From contig CAZHVS010000002.1 in the NCBI GenBank assembly GCA_964536015.1, positions 318,509 to 382,508 of the forward strand: a stretch of DNA of 64,000 nucleotides, given 5' to 3'. A program made the translations under genes and the position numbers. The notes under the pieces were generated by a model. It had not been told where the DNA came from, ran no database searches, and saw only the letters and a list, made by a program, of their open reading frames with translations. Of this stretch, positions 1-8,518 are shown piece by piece. The first letter of the stretch is position 1. The number at the start of each line of letters is the position of its first letter. Source of the DNA: CAZHVS01 sp964536015. GTDB taxonomy: Bacteria; Bacteroidota; Ignavibacteria; Ignavibacteriales; Ignavibacteriaceae.

Positions 1-101
1 GGCTTCGTAAAGGATTAAGTGATCTTAAGAAGCTTGCTCAAGAAGTAAGAAATGATGTTCAAAAAGTTAAAACTGACAGAAAAGCAAATAAAACTGCTTA
101 G
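1..101 (+). CDS. Histone H1-like (Hc1-family) protein, C-terminal end only
   Basis: The frame opening at base 3 reads 32 residues to a TAG at 99-101. The Lys/Arg-rich ending (LRKGLSDLKKLAQEVRNDVQ, then a basic tail ending KANKTA) matches the C-terminal part of the short Hc1/histone-H1-like proteins of Bacteroidota, which are about 60 residues and thought to bind DNA. The 5' part lies outside the window. A strong terminator follows directly. The assignment rests on remembered family sequence, not on a search. Confidence 0.6.
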   Translation, partial: LRKGLSDLKKLAQEVRNDVQKVKTDRKANKTA

Positions 102-115
102 TTAACTGTTGAAAT

Positions 116-152
116 GCCATTCTAAGTTTTTAACTTAGAATGGCTACTTTTT
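116..152 (+). terminator. Rho-independent terminator of the Hc1-like gene
   Basis: A perfect 13-bp inverted repeat (arms 116-128 and 132-144, TTT loop) is followed by TACTTTTTT. The U-tract ends at base 152, immediately before the ATG of the next gene. Confidence 0.85.
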
Positions 153-1277
153 ATGAAATATAAATTCTTTCCGTTTTTTCTTTTTATTCTATCTTCTTTT
201 TCATCGTTTCAATTTTTAGGCAATAAACATGCAATTGAAGAGATAAAAAGTGATTCTACAGTAAGTGTAACCATTACTGCTGTAGGAGATTTAATGTGTC
301 ATTCCGATGAGTATAAATATGCTCATTTTGAGTCTGATAGTTTTAACTTTGTGCCTTTTTTTTCTGAAGTTCAACATCATTTTAATAAATCTGATTTTTT
401 ATTAGGCAATCTTGAAACTGTTACTGCTGGAAAGGAGAGAGGTTATTCTGGTTATCCGTTTTTCAACTCACCCGATGATTTTGTAGAATCACTAAGTAAA
501 ATTGGATTTGATTTACTATGGACTTCAAATAATCATTCTTTGGATCAGGGAGAAAAAGGAATTCTCAGAACTTTGGATGTAATTAGGAATAACAATATTA
601 ATTATGTTGGAACATTTATTTCTGAAAAAGATAGAGATTCAATTCGTCAATATGATATAAAAGGATTAAAACTAGTCGTGCTTGCTTATTCATATGGTAC
701 TAATGGAAATCCAATACCGGCTGGAAAAAATTATTTAATTAATTTAATTGATACTTCACTTCTTAAAAAAGATATTAATAGTGCTAAAGAATACAAACCT
801 GATTTAATTTTAGTCTATTTTCATTTTGGTGAAGAATATCAACGTAAACCTAATGAGTATCAGGAGTATATTGCTAATTTTACCTTTAGTTGCGGAGCTG
901 ATATAATAATAGGCAGTCACCCGCATGTTTTACAAGGTTATAATTTTTTTATATCAAATAAAAGTAATTTGGATTCGGGATTTGTTGCTTATTCGCTTGG
1001 AAATTTTATATCTAATCAACAATGGCGCTATTCTGATGCTGGAGTTATATTAAATCTATTTATTGAAAAAAGATTAATTTCAAATGAAATTAAAATTAGA
1101 AGTCAATTTATACCAACATGGGTATTTAAAGGTGAAATTGACGGGAAGAAACAATATCGTATACTTGAATCCGAGAATTCACGGGATGAATCTATATATA
1201 CGTTTCTTAATAACCAGCAAAGAAAAAAAATGAAAGAAGCTGATGTTGATTCAAGATTAATATTAAGATTAGATTGA
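153..1277 (+). CDS. CapA-family (PGA_cap) metallophosphoesterase-like exported protein
   Basis: A 374-residue protein with an N-terminal signal peptide (about residues 1-20) followed by the CapA/PGA_cap fold. The family signatures appear in order: GDLMCH (45-50), NLE (86-88), SNNHSLDQG (125-133), FHFGEEYQ (223-230), GSHPHVLQG (254-262) and YSLGNF near 280. These residues form the calcineurin-like metal site of CapA proteins, known from poly-gamma-glutamate capsule synthesis. No capB/capC homologue is nearby, so a capsule role is not supported; a periplasmic hydrolase acting on polymer or peptide is equally possible. The start is set by the signal peptide; the ATG directly abuts the upstream terminator, leaving almost no leader. 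Confidence 0.8.
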   Translation: MKYKFFPFFLFILSSFSSFQFLGNKHAIEEIKSDSTVSVTITAVGDLMCHSDEYKYAHFESDSFNFVPFFSEVQHHFNKSDFLLGNLETVTAGKERGYSGYPFFNSPDDFVESLSKIGFDLLWTSNNHSLDQGEKGILRTLDVIRNNNINYVGTFISEKDRDSIRQYDIKGLKLVVLAYSYGTNGNPIPAGKNYLINLIDTSLLKKDINSAKEYKPDLILVYFHFGEEYQRKPNEYQEYIANFTFSCGADIIIGSHPHVLQGYNFFISNKSNLDSGFVAYSLGNFISNQQWRYSDAGVILNLFIEKRLISNEIKIRSQFIPTWVFKGEIDGKKQYRILESENSRDESIYTFLNNQQRKKMKEADVDSRLILRLD

Positions 1278-1373
1278 TGTTTTAAATTCTTTATATTAAA
1301 ATTTAAGTTAAAATTTTATCTCTTCAGATTATTTTTTCAATAAAATAGATTAGTTACAAAGAAAAATTTCATA

Positions 1374-2555
1374 ATGAAAAAAAATATTCCATTATTATTA
1401 ATATTTATTGTTGTTTTTGTAGACTTGCTGGGTTTTGGATTGCTAATTCCAATCTTACCAACTTTTGCAACAAAAGAATTACATATCTCAGAATCGGCGA
1501 TAGGTATTACTATTGCCGTATATTCTCTTGTACAATTTTTATTTAATCCCGTATTTGGAAGTTTATCTGATAAGTACGGAAGAAGAAAAATCATTCTATA
1601 CACTTTATTGTTAAATGCAACAGGTTACATAATTTTTTCATTTTCTCATACTTATCTTATGCTTATTCTATCAAGAGTTGTTGCGGGAATAGGTGGTAGC
1701 AGCATAGGTGTTGCTCAAGCATATATTGCTGATGTTACTACAAATGAAGAACGTTCGAAAGGTATGGGATTAATCGGAGTTGCATTTTCGTTGGGATTTC
1801 TTTTTGGCCCGATTCTGGGTGGTATTCTTTCACATTTTGGATATATGGTTGTTGGACTTGTAAGTGCAAGTTTTTCAATATTAGCTTTTATCTTAAGTGT
1901 TTTCTTTTTACCAGAATCTTTATCTACAAACAATCAAATAATCAAAAGAAAAATTTTTGATATAAAATCATTTTATAGAGTCATTAAACTACCTTCGCTT
2001 GGTTTATTGATAATTCTTTTTTTCATTCTTACTTTTTCTGTTGCAAACATTTATGGTACTTTTGCTTTACTGGGATATAAACTTTACCAAATGACAGATA
2101 TGCAAATTGGTTTTGTCTTTGGTTTTATGGGATTGGTCTCAGCAATTGTTCAGGGAGGGTTAATAGGCAGACTTTCGAAACATTTTTCAGATAATACTTT
2201 GATTTCGCTGGGTGCATTTTTTACCATGGTTGGATTGGCCCTTATACCTTATGCGGGAAGTATTAATCTGTTATATTTTGTCTGTGTTATTCTTAATCTT
2301 GGAACTGCAATTCTTCAACCAACTCTATTGGGATTAATCTCAAAAGTATCTTTGAAAAATGAACAGGGAATGGTACTGGGAACAAACCAATCTTTGTCAG
2401 CTTTTGCAAGAATGTTAGGACCTTTATGGGGCGGTTTCTCTTTTCAATACCTTGGATATCAAATTCCTTTTTTAACTGGAGCTGTGTTCACATTTGTATT
2501 GTTTATTTTCAGTGTTTTTTATTTTTCCAAACATATCAAATATGAAAAAGCATAA
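1374..2555 (+). CDS. MFS drug efflux transporter, TetA-like
   Basis: A 393-residue, highly hydrophobic protein with about 12 membrane segments. The loop 2-3 signature GSLSDKYGRRK (about 61-71) and the segment RVVAGIGGSSIGVAQAYIAD (about 101-120) are typical of the TetA/multidrug:H+ antiporter branch of the major facilitator superfamily. It would export a small hydrophobic compound in exchange for protons at the inner membrane. The substrate cannot be read from sequence, and tetracycline resistance should not be assumed. It stands 10 bases before dusB and may be co-transcribed with it. Confidence 0.85.
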   Translation: MKKNIPLLLIFIVVFVDLLGFGLLIPILPTFATKELHISESAIGITIAVYSLVQFLFNPVFGSLSDKYGRRKIILYTLLLNATGYIIFSFSHTYLMLILSRVVAGIGGSSIGVAQAYIADVTTNEERSKGMGLIGVAFSLGFLFGPILGGILSHFGYMVVGLVSASFSILAFILSVFFLPESLSTNNQIIKRKIFDIKSFYRVIKLPSLGLLIILFFILTFSVANIYGTFALLGYKLYQMTDMQIGFVFGFMGLVSAIVQGGLIGRLSKHFSDNTLISLGAFFTMVGLALIPYAGSINLLYFVCVILNLGTAILQPTLLGLISKVSLKNEQGMVLGTNQSLSAFARMLGPLWGGFSFQYLGYQIPFLTGAVFTFVLFIFSVFYFSKHIKYEKA

Positions 2556-2565
2556 ATTATAATTT

Positions 2566-3567
2566 ATGTTTAGTGTCGGTAATATAAATATAAAAAATGC
2601 TCTTCTTCTTGCTCCTATGGAAGATGTTACAGATTTATCTTTTCGATTGATCTGCAAAGAATTGGGTGCTGACGTTGTCTATACTGAATTTGTAAATTCT
2701 GAAGGTTTAATTAGAGGCTCAGAAAAAACACATAAAAAGTTGGAAATTTCTGATTTGGAAAGACCTGTTGGAATACAAATATATGGAAACAATATTAAGT
2801 CGATGATTGAAGCTGCAAAAATCGCTGAATCACATAATCCGGATTTAATTGATATCAATGCAGGCTGCTGGGTAAAAAATGTTGTCAAATGTGGAGCAGG
2901 GGCAGGTTTATTAAAAGATCCTGCTTATCTTGAGCAACTTGTGAAAGAAATAGTCAAATCGGTTCAAAGACCGGTGACAGTAAAAACAAGGTTAGGATGG
3001 GATGCAAGCTCAATTCAGATTATTGATGTAGCAAAAAGACTGGAAGATGCTGGTTGTAAAGCCATTACAATTCATTGTAGAACCAGAGCTGATGGTTTAA
3101 AAGGGAATGTTGAATGGGAATGGATAAGTAAAATAAAAAGTGTTGTTAATATTCCAATAGTATTAAATGGAAATATTTTTAACGGCAATGATGTTAATAA
3201 AGCTTTTAAAGAAACCGGAGCAGACGGAGTAATGATTGCCAGGGGTGCAATAGGTAATCCGTGGATATTTCACGAAGCAAAAATGATTTTAGCCTTTAAT
3301 AACGACAATCTAGAGATTGATGAAAAGACGAAAATAGCTATAAGTTTGAAGCATTTACGGTTAGCAATTAATGTAAAAGGCGAACGAAGAGCTGTTTTAG
3401 AACATCGAAAATTCTATTCTGGTTACTTAAAAGGATTACCAAATGCCTCATCTGTTAGAATGAAATTGATGAGCTTTTATGAATATGCTCCTGTTGAAAA
3501 TTTGTTGTTATCTTATTCTGAGGAGCTTCAATCCAATAAAAATACTAGAACCGATACAAAGAAATAA
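2566..3567 (+). CDS. dusB: tRNA-dihydrouridine synthase (DusB-like)
   Basis: 333 residues. Reduces specific uridines in the tRNA D-loop with FMN and NADPH. The N-terminal LLAPMEDVTD (about 14-23), the active-site Cys101, the TVKTRLGW strand, the ITIHCRTR motif and MIARGAIGNPW place it in the DusB family (TIM barrel plus C-terminal helical domain). The active-site segment reads AGCWVKNVVKCGAGAG, whereas the usual family form is GCPVKKV: the proline after the catalytic cysteine is a tryptophan. It is followed without a gap by a small membrane-protein gene. Confidence 0.92.
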   Translation: MFSVGNINIKNALLLAPMEDVTDLSFRLICKELGADVVYTEFVNSEGLIRGSEKTHKKLEISDLERPVGIQIYGNNIKSMIEAAKIAESHNPDLIDINAGCWVKNVVKCGAGAGLLKDPAYLEQLVKEIVKSVQRPVTVKTRLGWDASSIQIIDVAKRLEDAGCKAITIHCRTRADGLKGNVEWEWISKIKSVVNIPIVLNGNIFNGNDVNKAFKETGADGVMIARGAIGNPWIFHEAKMILAFNNDNLEIDEKTKIAISLKHLRLAINVKGERRAVLEHRKFYSGYLKGLPNASSVRMKLMSFYEYAPVENLLLSYSEELQSNKNTRTDTKK

Positions 3568-3573
3568 TTGATA

Positions 3574-4164
3574 ATGAGTTTAAAGATTGCAAGATTTATT
3601 TCGACGATTTTTGTGCCACCAATTCCTATGTTGATAATTTTTATTTTTTTATCACTTACATTAAAAATTACTTCATTCAATCTTACAGTTGTCTTTCTTA
3701 CCACATTGGTATTTGGTTTCCTTGCTCCGATACTCCTTTTTCGAATACTGTTAAAACAAAACAAGATTATTAATCACGATGCTACTGTCAAAGAGCAACG
3801 GACAGTTCCATATCTTTGGGCATTATCATTTTATGTGATTGGATTTCTAATATTGTTCTTTTTTTCTATTGAAGGAACAATTCTTTCTTTTTGGTTATGT
3901 TATGTAACCAATATGATCTTAGTTTTAGTCATAAATAAATTTTGGAAGATAAGTATTCATACTATCGGTATAGTTGGACCTGTTACTCTGGTCATTTATT
4001 TTTCAGGTGTTGCGTTCATACCACTTTTTATAATTCCTTTGATGGTTGGTTGGTCAAGAATAAAACTGAAATGTCATTCTTTTTCTCAGGTATTAGCTGG
4101 TGGACTTATTGCGATTTTTTCAACTTTATTTCATATTATTGTCCTAAAAAATTTATTTCTTTGA
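3574..4164 (+). CDS. PAP2-like integral membrane protein with altered catalytic motifs
   Basis: 196 residues from the ATG at 3574 (a TTG at 3568 is also in frame), with about five to six membrane helices. It looks like a PAP2 phosphatase: a K-E-Q-R-T-V-P segment stands for motif 1, SIHTIG stands where PSGH would be, and WSRIKLKCHSFSQ stands for SRxxxxxHxxxD. The Ser-Arg and His of motif 3 remain but the final Asp is Gln. It may act on lipid phosphates, or have lost phosphatase activity. It begins 6 bases after dusB and ends 3 bases before polX, so the three are probably one operon. Confidence 0.6.
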   Translation: MSLKIARFISTIFVPPIPMLIIFIFLSLTLKITSFNLTVVFLTTLVFGFLAPILLFRILLKQNKIINHDATVKEQRTVPYLWALSFYVIGFLILFFFSIEGTILSFWLCYVTNMILVLVINKFWKISIHTIGIVGPVTLVIYFSGVAFIPLFIIPLMVGWSRIKLKCHSFSQVLAGGLIAIFSTLFHIIVLKNLFL

Positions 4165-4167
4165 TTA

Positions 4168-5841
4168 ATGCAAAAATCTGATTTATTTAATCACCTTGAG
4201 AAGATTGCTGATATTCTTGAATTTAATAATGAAAATGTTTTTAAAATAAATTCTTATAGAAATGCAGCTAATGCTTTGCGAAAAATAAACTCTGACATAG
4301 AGCAGATGATAATTGATAAATCAATTATGAGCATAAAGGGAATAGGTAAAAGTATATTTTCTGTCATTGAAGATTTTCAAAAAAATGGTAATTCTTCTAT
4401 ATTTCAAGAATTAACTCAATCAATACCTGAATCACTTTTCGAAATATTTCAGATTAGAGGTTTAGGTCCAAAAAAAATATCAATTCTATTCCACGACTTT
4501 GGTATCACTTCACTCGGAGAACTTGAATATTTCTGCAAAGAAAACAGGGTACTTTTGCTTAAAGGTTTTGGAGCTAAAACACAAGAAAAAATTCTATCAG
4601 AAATTGAGCGAATCAAAGACAGTAAAAGGTTTTTGCTGCTGAGTAAAGCAGATGAATTGAATGAGTTAATTCAATCAATAGTATGTAAATTCCCTCAAAT
4701 TGAAAAAATTCTACCTACTGGTGAAATAAGACGTACAGATAATATTATTTCAAAAATTGAATATGTGCTTCAAATTAGTAACTATGATGATTTTGTAAAG
4801 CAATTTGAGAAAAGATTTTCTTCGATTGAGATATTTAAGAACGAAATAATTGTCAGAGATTATTCTGTTCCGATATATTTTTATCCAATAAGTGAAGAAA
4901 AAATATTTTATCAAAAATTATTTGAAACAACGGGTTCCACAGAATTTGTAAAAAAACTTTACTTAAAACCTGATTCAATAAAAAATTGTTCTTCTGAGGA
5001 AGAAATTTTTCAAACTGTAAACCATATTTATATAGAGCCTGAAAGGCGGGAAGAAGAATTTTTTAATAATTATGATAAACCATATTTTATTTCAGATTTA
5101 ACTGAAAGTAAACTTAAAGGATTTTTCCATTTTCATACCAATTATTCTGATGGAATTAACGGTATTGCAGAAATGGTAGTTAAAGCAAAGGAAAGAGGTT
5201 ATAGTTATTTTGTTGTCTGTGATCATAGTAAATCTGCTTTTTATGCAAATGGACTTTCTGAAGAACGAGTAATAAAACAAAAAGAAGCAATCAAATCTAT
5301 TGTTCAACAAGATGGATTAAATATTTTCCAGGGAATTGAATCAGATATTTTGATCGATGGCAGCTTAGATTATTCTAATGATTTTCTTCCAGAATTTGAT
5401 TTTATTGTAGCTTCTGTACATTCACAATTCAATCTTTCAGAAAAAGAAATGACAGAAAGGATTATTAAAGCTGTTGAAAATCCATTTACTGACTTACTCG
5501 GTCATCCAACAGGTCGGCTTTTACTTTCAAGAGAACCATATAAAGTCAATATAAAAAAAATAATTGATGCTTGCGTTCAGAATAAAACTGCAATAGAACT
5601 CAATGCGAGTCCGTACAGACTTGATCTTGATTGGAGAAATATTTTTTATGCAAGAGAAAAAGGTTGTATAATTTCCATTAATACAGATGCTCATTCTTTA
5701 GATGATGTTGACTGTGCAAAATATGGAATAATGGTTGCAAGAAAAGCTGGTTTGCTTTGCTCAGAGGTATTAAATTGTTTTGAAATTGAAAAATTTAAAA
5801 AGTATTTAAAAAGAAAAGTTAACCGAAAATTGACTAATTAA
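4168..5841 (+). CDS. polX: PolX-type DNA polymerase/PHP exonuclease, polymerase site apparently lost
   Basis: 557 residues with the bacterial PolX layout: helix-hairpin-helix DNA-binding motifs (KGIGKS 57-62, RGLGPKK 97-103, KGFGAKT 132-138), an X-family polymerase region (about 155-300) and a C-terminal PHP phosphoesterase (about 318-540). The PHP metal ligands are intact: HFH 321-323, DH 352-353, E391, H418, H446 and DAH 507-509. In the polymerase part, RR (188-189) is kept, but the catalytic DxD expected 7-9 residues later is K196-I-E198, and the third Asp appears as Pro235. It therefore looks like a structure-specific 3'-5' exonuclease or AP-site nuclease for DNA repair rather than an active polymerase. 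Confidence 0.88.
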   Translation: MQKSDLFNHLEKIADILEFNNENVFKINSYRNAANALRKINSDIEQMIIDKSIMSIKGIGKSIFSVIEDFQKNGNSSIFQELTQSIPESLFEIFQIRGLGPKKISILFHDFGITSLGELEYFCKENRVLLLKGFGAKTQEKILSEIERIKDSKRFLLLSKADELNELIQSIVCKFPQIEKILPTGEIRRTDNIISKIEYVLQISNYDDFVKQFEKRFSSIEIFKNEIIVRDYSVPIYFYPISEEKIFYQKLFETTGSTEFVKKLYLKPDSIKNCSSEEEIFQTVNHIYIEPERREEEFFNNYDKPYFISDLTESKLKGFFHFHTNYSDGINGIAEMVVKAKERGYSYFVVCDHSKSAFYANGLSEERVIKQKEAIKSIVQQDGLNIFQGIESDILIDGSLDYSNDFLPEFDFIVASVHSQFNLSEKEMTERIIKAVENPFTDLLGHPTGRLLLSREPYKVNIKKIIDACVQNKTAIELNASPYRLDLDWRNIFYAREKGCIISINTDAHSLDDVDCAKYGIMVARKAGLLCSEVLNCFEIEKFKKYLKRKVNRKLTN

Positions 5842-5856
5842 ATTACAGGATGATTT

Positions 5857-6384
5857 ATGTTTATTCTAAAAGACTATATTCGCAGTATTAAAGATTTTCC
5901 CAAAACAGGTATTATGTTTAGAGATATAACTACTTTACTTAAAAATCCAGAAGCCCTAAAAAAAGCGGGAGAAATTTTATTTGAATTCGCAAGGGAAAAG
6001 CAAATTACAAAAGTAGCATGTATTGAATCTAGAGGTTTTGTATATGGTGGAATACTTGCCGAAAAACTTGGAGTTGGATTTGTTCCAATCAGAAAACCAA
6101 ATAAACTTCCTGCAGAGACGGAAAGAGAAACTTATTCACTTGAATATGGAACTGATTCTATAGAGGTTCATAAAGATGCAATCAATAAAGGTGATAGAGT
6201 TTTAATTCATGATGATTTACTTGCAACTGGAGGAACTGCTAAAGCAGCCTGTAATCTGATTGAAAAACTTGGCGGAGAAGTTGTGCAACTTTCGTTTCTC
6301 ATTGAGTTAACATTTTTAAATGGAAGAGAAAAATTTAACGGTTATGATGTTCGTTCAATCATAACTTATGATGATGAAAATTAA
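5857..6384 (+). CDS. apt: Adenine phosphoribosyltransferase
   Basis: 175 residues, usual length. Converts adenine and PRPP to AMP in purine salvage. The N-terminal FPKTGIMFRDITTLL (14-28) and the PRPP-binding loop LIHDDLLATGGTA (116-128) are diagnostic. The start ATG is 15 bases after polX and preceded by a weak AGGATG purine stretch. Its 3' end is only 6 bases from the 3' end of the convergent rsmI, with no clear terminator between them. Confidence 0.95.
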   Translation: MFILKDYIRSIKDFPKTGIMFRDITTLLKNPEALKKAGEILFEFAREKQITKVACIESRGFVYGGILAEKLGVGFVPIRKPNKLPAETERETYSLEYGTDSIEVHKDAINKGDRVLIHDDLLATGGTAKAACNLIEKLGGEVVQLSFLIELTFLNGREKFNGYDVRSIITYDDEN

Positions 6385-6390
6385 TTAATA

Positions 6391-7059
6391 TTATTGCCAA
6401 CCTATTGGTGAAATAACTACAACAAACTCTCCTTTTATGTTTTTATTTGGAAGGTCATTCAATATTTCTTCTGGATGACCTCTCCATACTTCTTCAAATT
6501 TCTTTGTTAGTTCTCTGCAAACAGCAATTAATCTTTTTGGCATAAATTCATTTAATTCTTTTATGAGTCTTTCAATCCTATATACTGACTCATATAAAAC
6601 TACAGTGTTTTCAAAACGGGATAATTCTTCAAGAGTTTTTTGCCGTCCTTTTTTTTGAGGAAGGAATCCAACAAACCTGACATCATCTGATGGAAGTCCT
6701 GATATACTAAGTGCAGTAACAAATGCTGTAGCACCAGGAATAGGGATAATATTAATTTCATTTTTTATTGCAGCAGAGATCAATCTTACTCCGGGATCAG
6801 AAATGGAAGGGGTTCCGGCATCAGATACAATTCCCGCCTTCTCTCCATTTTTAATTCGTGAAATTAATGGTTCAATTTTTCTTTCTTCATTAGCTGCATT
6901 AAGAGCAACGAGTTCTTTTTTTATTTCAAAATGATTTAGAAGTATGGAAGTTACACGTGTGTCTTCACAAATAATAAAATCGACTTCTTTTAAGGTGTCA
7001 AGTGCGCGAAGAGTAATATCACGTAAATTGCCAATTGGTGTGCTTATAATGTAAAGCAT
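6391..7059 (-). CDS. rsmI: 16S rRNA (cytidine-1402-2'-O)-methyltransferase
   Basis: 222 residues of the tetrapyrrole-methylase fold. TPIGNLRDIT (7-16), ICEDTR (about 30-35), SDAGTPSISDPG (about 79-90) and PGATAFVTALSISGLP are the RsmI signatures. It 2'-O-methylates C1402 in the ribosomal P site together with RsmH. The protein is shorter than the E. coli enzyme (about 286 residues) because the small C-terminal domain is absent, which is common in other phyla. Confidence 0.93.
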   Translation of the reverse strand: MLYIISTPIGNLRDITLRALDTLKEVDFIICEDTRVTSILLNHFEIKKELVALNAANEERKIEPLISRIKNGEKAGIVSDAGTPSISDPGVRLISAAIKNEINIIPIPGATAFVTALSISGLPSDDVRFVGFLPQKKGRQKTLEELSRFENTVVLYESVYRIERLIKELNEFMPKRLIAVCRELTKKFEEVWRGHPEEILNDLPNKNIKGEFVVVISPIGWQ

Positions 7060-7087
7060 TTTTTACCTGTAACTTTTTAATTGAATT

Positions 7088-7116
7088 AAACTGAAACGGC
7101 TCTGTTTCCAGAGCCG
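7088..7116 (-). terminator. Hairpin terminator of the saccharopine operon
   Basis: An 8-bp perfect stem (CGGCTCTG / CAGAGCCG) at 7097-7116, with a GAAA tetraloop when read on the minus strand, then TTTCAGTTTA. It sits 76 bases past the stop of the lysine-degradation gene. The U-tract is interrupted, so termination is inferred. Confidence 0.6.
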
Positions 7117-7192
7117 CACAGTGCAAGTAGTATTAACTAAATTTGTTATTGTTTACATTCAAAAATAAAACTACTATGTGAATAAAGCAATT

Positions 7193-8518
7193 TTATTTTA
7201 TTCTACTTCTTTTTTCTATCATTTTAATGTTTTGGTTTTCTAATTCAGCAAGAACAGGAATATAAATATCCGGTGTATTTGGAATTCGAACTCCGACTGC
7301 TCTTATTTTTTCTTCAGCCATTAATTTAACTGCAATTGCCATTGGCAAACTAACGGTTCTGGACATTGAGGAATCTCCATTAGGAATTCCAAAATCAATT
7401 AATGTTGAAGTAATAAGATCCTGTGAACCATCTTTATTTTCGACAATAAATTTATGTCTTAATAAAAGTAAATCAACTTCACCTTCTTTGAAATAAAGTT
7501 TTTCCTGCATTCTGTCGCTTATCATATCAAGAAGATTATCGGCATTCGGAATGACATCATCCCCAAATAATCCAAGCCACTCTAAACGAGTTAGAATTTG
7601 TTCATTGCACAAATTTCCGAGTTTATCAGCAATAACTTTTTTAAGATCAGAATTCTTATCAACTTTTAGAAATTGAGCCAAAGCATTTTTATATGAATTT
7701 CCTTTTACAAAATCTCTTGGGGTTTCATCAATTAAACCAAGATTTACAATTGCTCTTAAGGTTTCACACCAACCAATATTTCTATAAGTTCCTCTTTTAA
7801 CTGTTAAAGCATCCTTTAAACCGTAGATTTCTTTATAAGGAGTTGAATCACGGTTAGGATATACTTCAAATTTTCCTAGTTCTTCAATTTCTTCAACTTC
7901 AGGATTTGCAAAAAGATTTTTGCTTTCAATCTCAACCGTTTTACCATTTTCATAAAACTTTGCAGAATTTCTGGAAGCTAATACAACACCTCTTGGGCTC
8001 CATGAAAATTTATATCCAAATGGATTATCATTATCTTTTGGAGCAGGTAATCCACCACAGTAAGAATAAAAGTGAAGTACTTTTCCACCTTCTGTTTCCA
8101 CTTCATGAATTATTTTCATTGCAGACATATGATCAATTCCAGGATCAACACCAATTTCGTTTAAGAATTGTAAATTTTTTGCTCGTACTTTTCCATCAAG
8201 TTCTTTCATTGCAGGGCTGACATATGAAGTTGTAACCATATGTCTCCCGTGTTCTATGCATAGCTCTGCTACTTTTAGATGATGAATCCATGGTAGTAAT
8301 GAAATAACTATGTCGTTTTCTTCAATTAGTTTTGAAAGTTCATTTTTATTTTCTACGTTAACTTGTTTAGCTAACCCATTTTGAAAACCTTTAATAAGTT
8401 CTTCAGCTTTGCTTACAGTTCTTGAAGCAACAGTAATTGTTAGATGTTTTTGGTTAAGCAAATAATGTACTCCCGGTTTGCTTACTAAACCAGCGCCTAA
8501 AACTAATATTTTATTCAT
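7193..8518 (-). CDS. Saccharopine dehydrogenase (glutamate-forming), SDH half
   Basis: 441 residues. The N-terminal dinucleotide-binding motif LGAGLVSKPG (7-16), VTVASRT-like second strand and the motifs LPWIHHLKVAELCIEHG, EIGVDPGIDHMSA and YCGGLPAPKDNDNP match the SDH domain of the eukaryotic bifunctional enzyme AASS/LKR-SDH. It would oxidise saccharopine to glutamate and 2-aminoadipate semialdehyde. The start overlaps the 3' end of the neighbouring reductase gene by 8 bases, so the two are translationally coupled as a split LKR-SDH. The hydrophobic content is low; the enzyme is cytoplasmic. Confidence 0.88.
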   Translation of the reverse strand: MNKILVLGAGLVSKPGVHYLLNQKHLTITVASRTVSKAEELIKGFQNGLAKQVNVENKNELSKLIEENDIVISLLPWIHHLKVAELCIEHGRHMVTTSYVSPAMKELDGKVRAKNLQFLNEIGVDPGIDHMSAMKIIHEVETEGGKVLHFYSYCGGLPAPKDNDNPFGYKFSWSPRGVVLASRNSAKFYENGKTVEIESKNLFANPEVEEIEELGKFEVYPNRDSTPYKEIYGLKDALTVKRGTYRNIGWCETLRAIVNLGLIDETPRDFVKGNSYKNALAQFLKVDKNSDLKKVIADKLGNLCNEQILTRLEWLGLFGDDVIPNADNLLDMISDRMQEKLYFKEGEVDLLLLRHKFIVENKDGSQDLITSTLIDFGIPNGDSSMSRTVSLPMAIAVKLMAEEKIRAVGVRIPNTPDIYIPVLAELENQNIKMIEKRSRIK

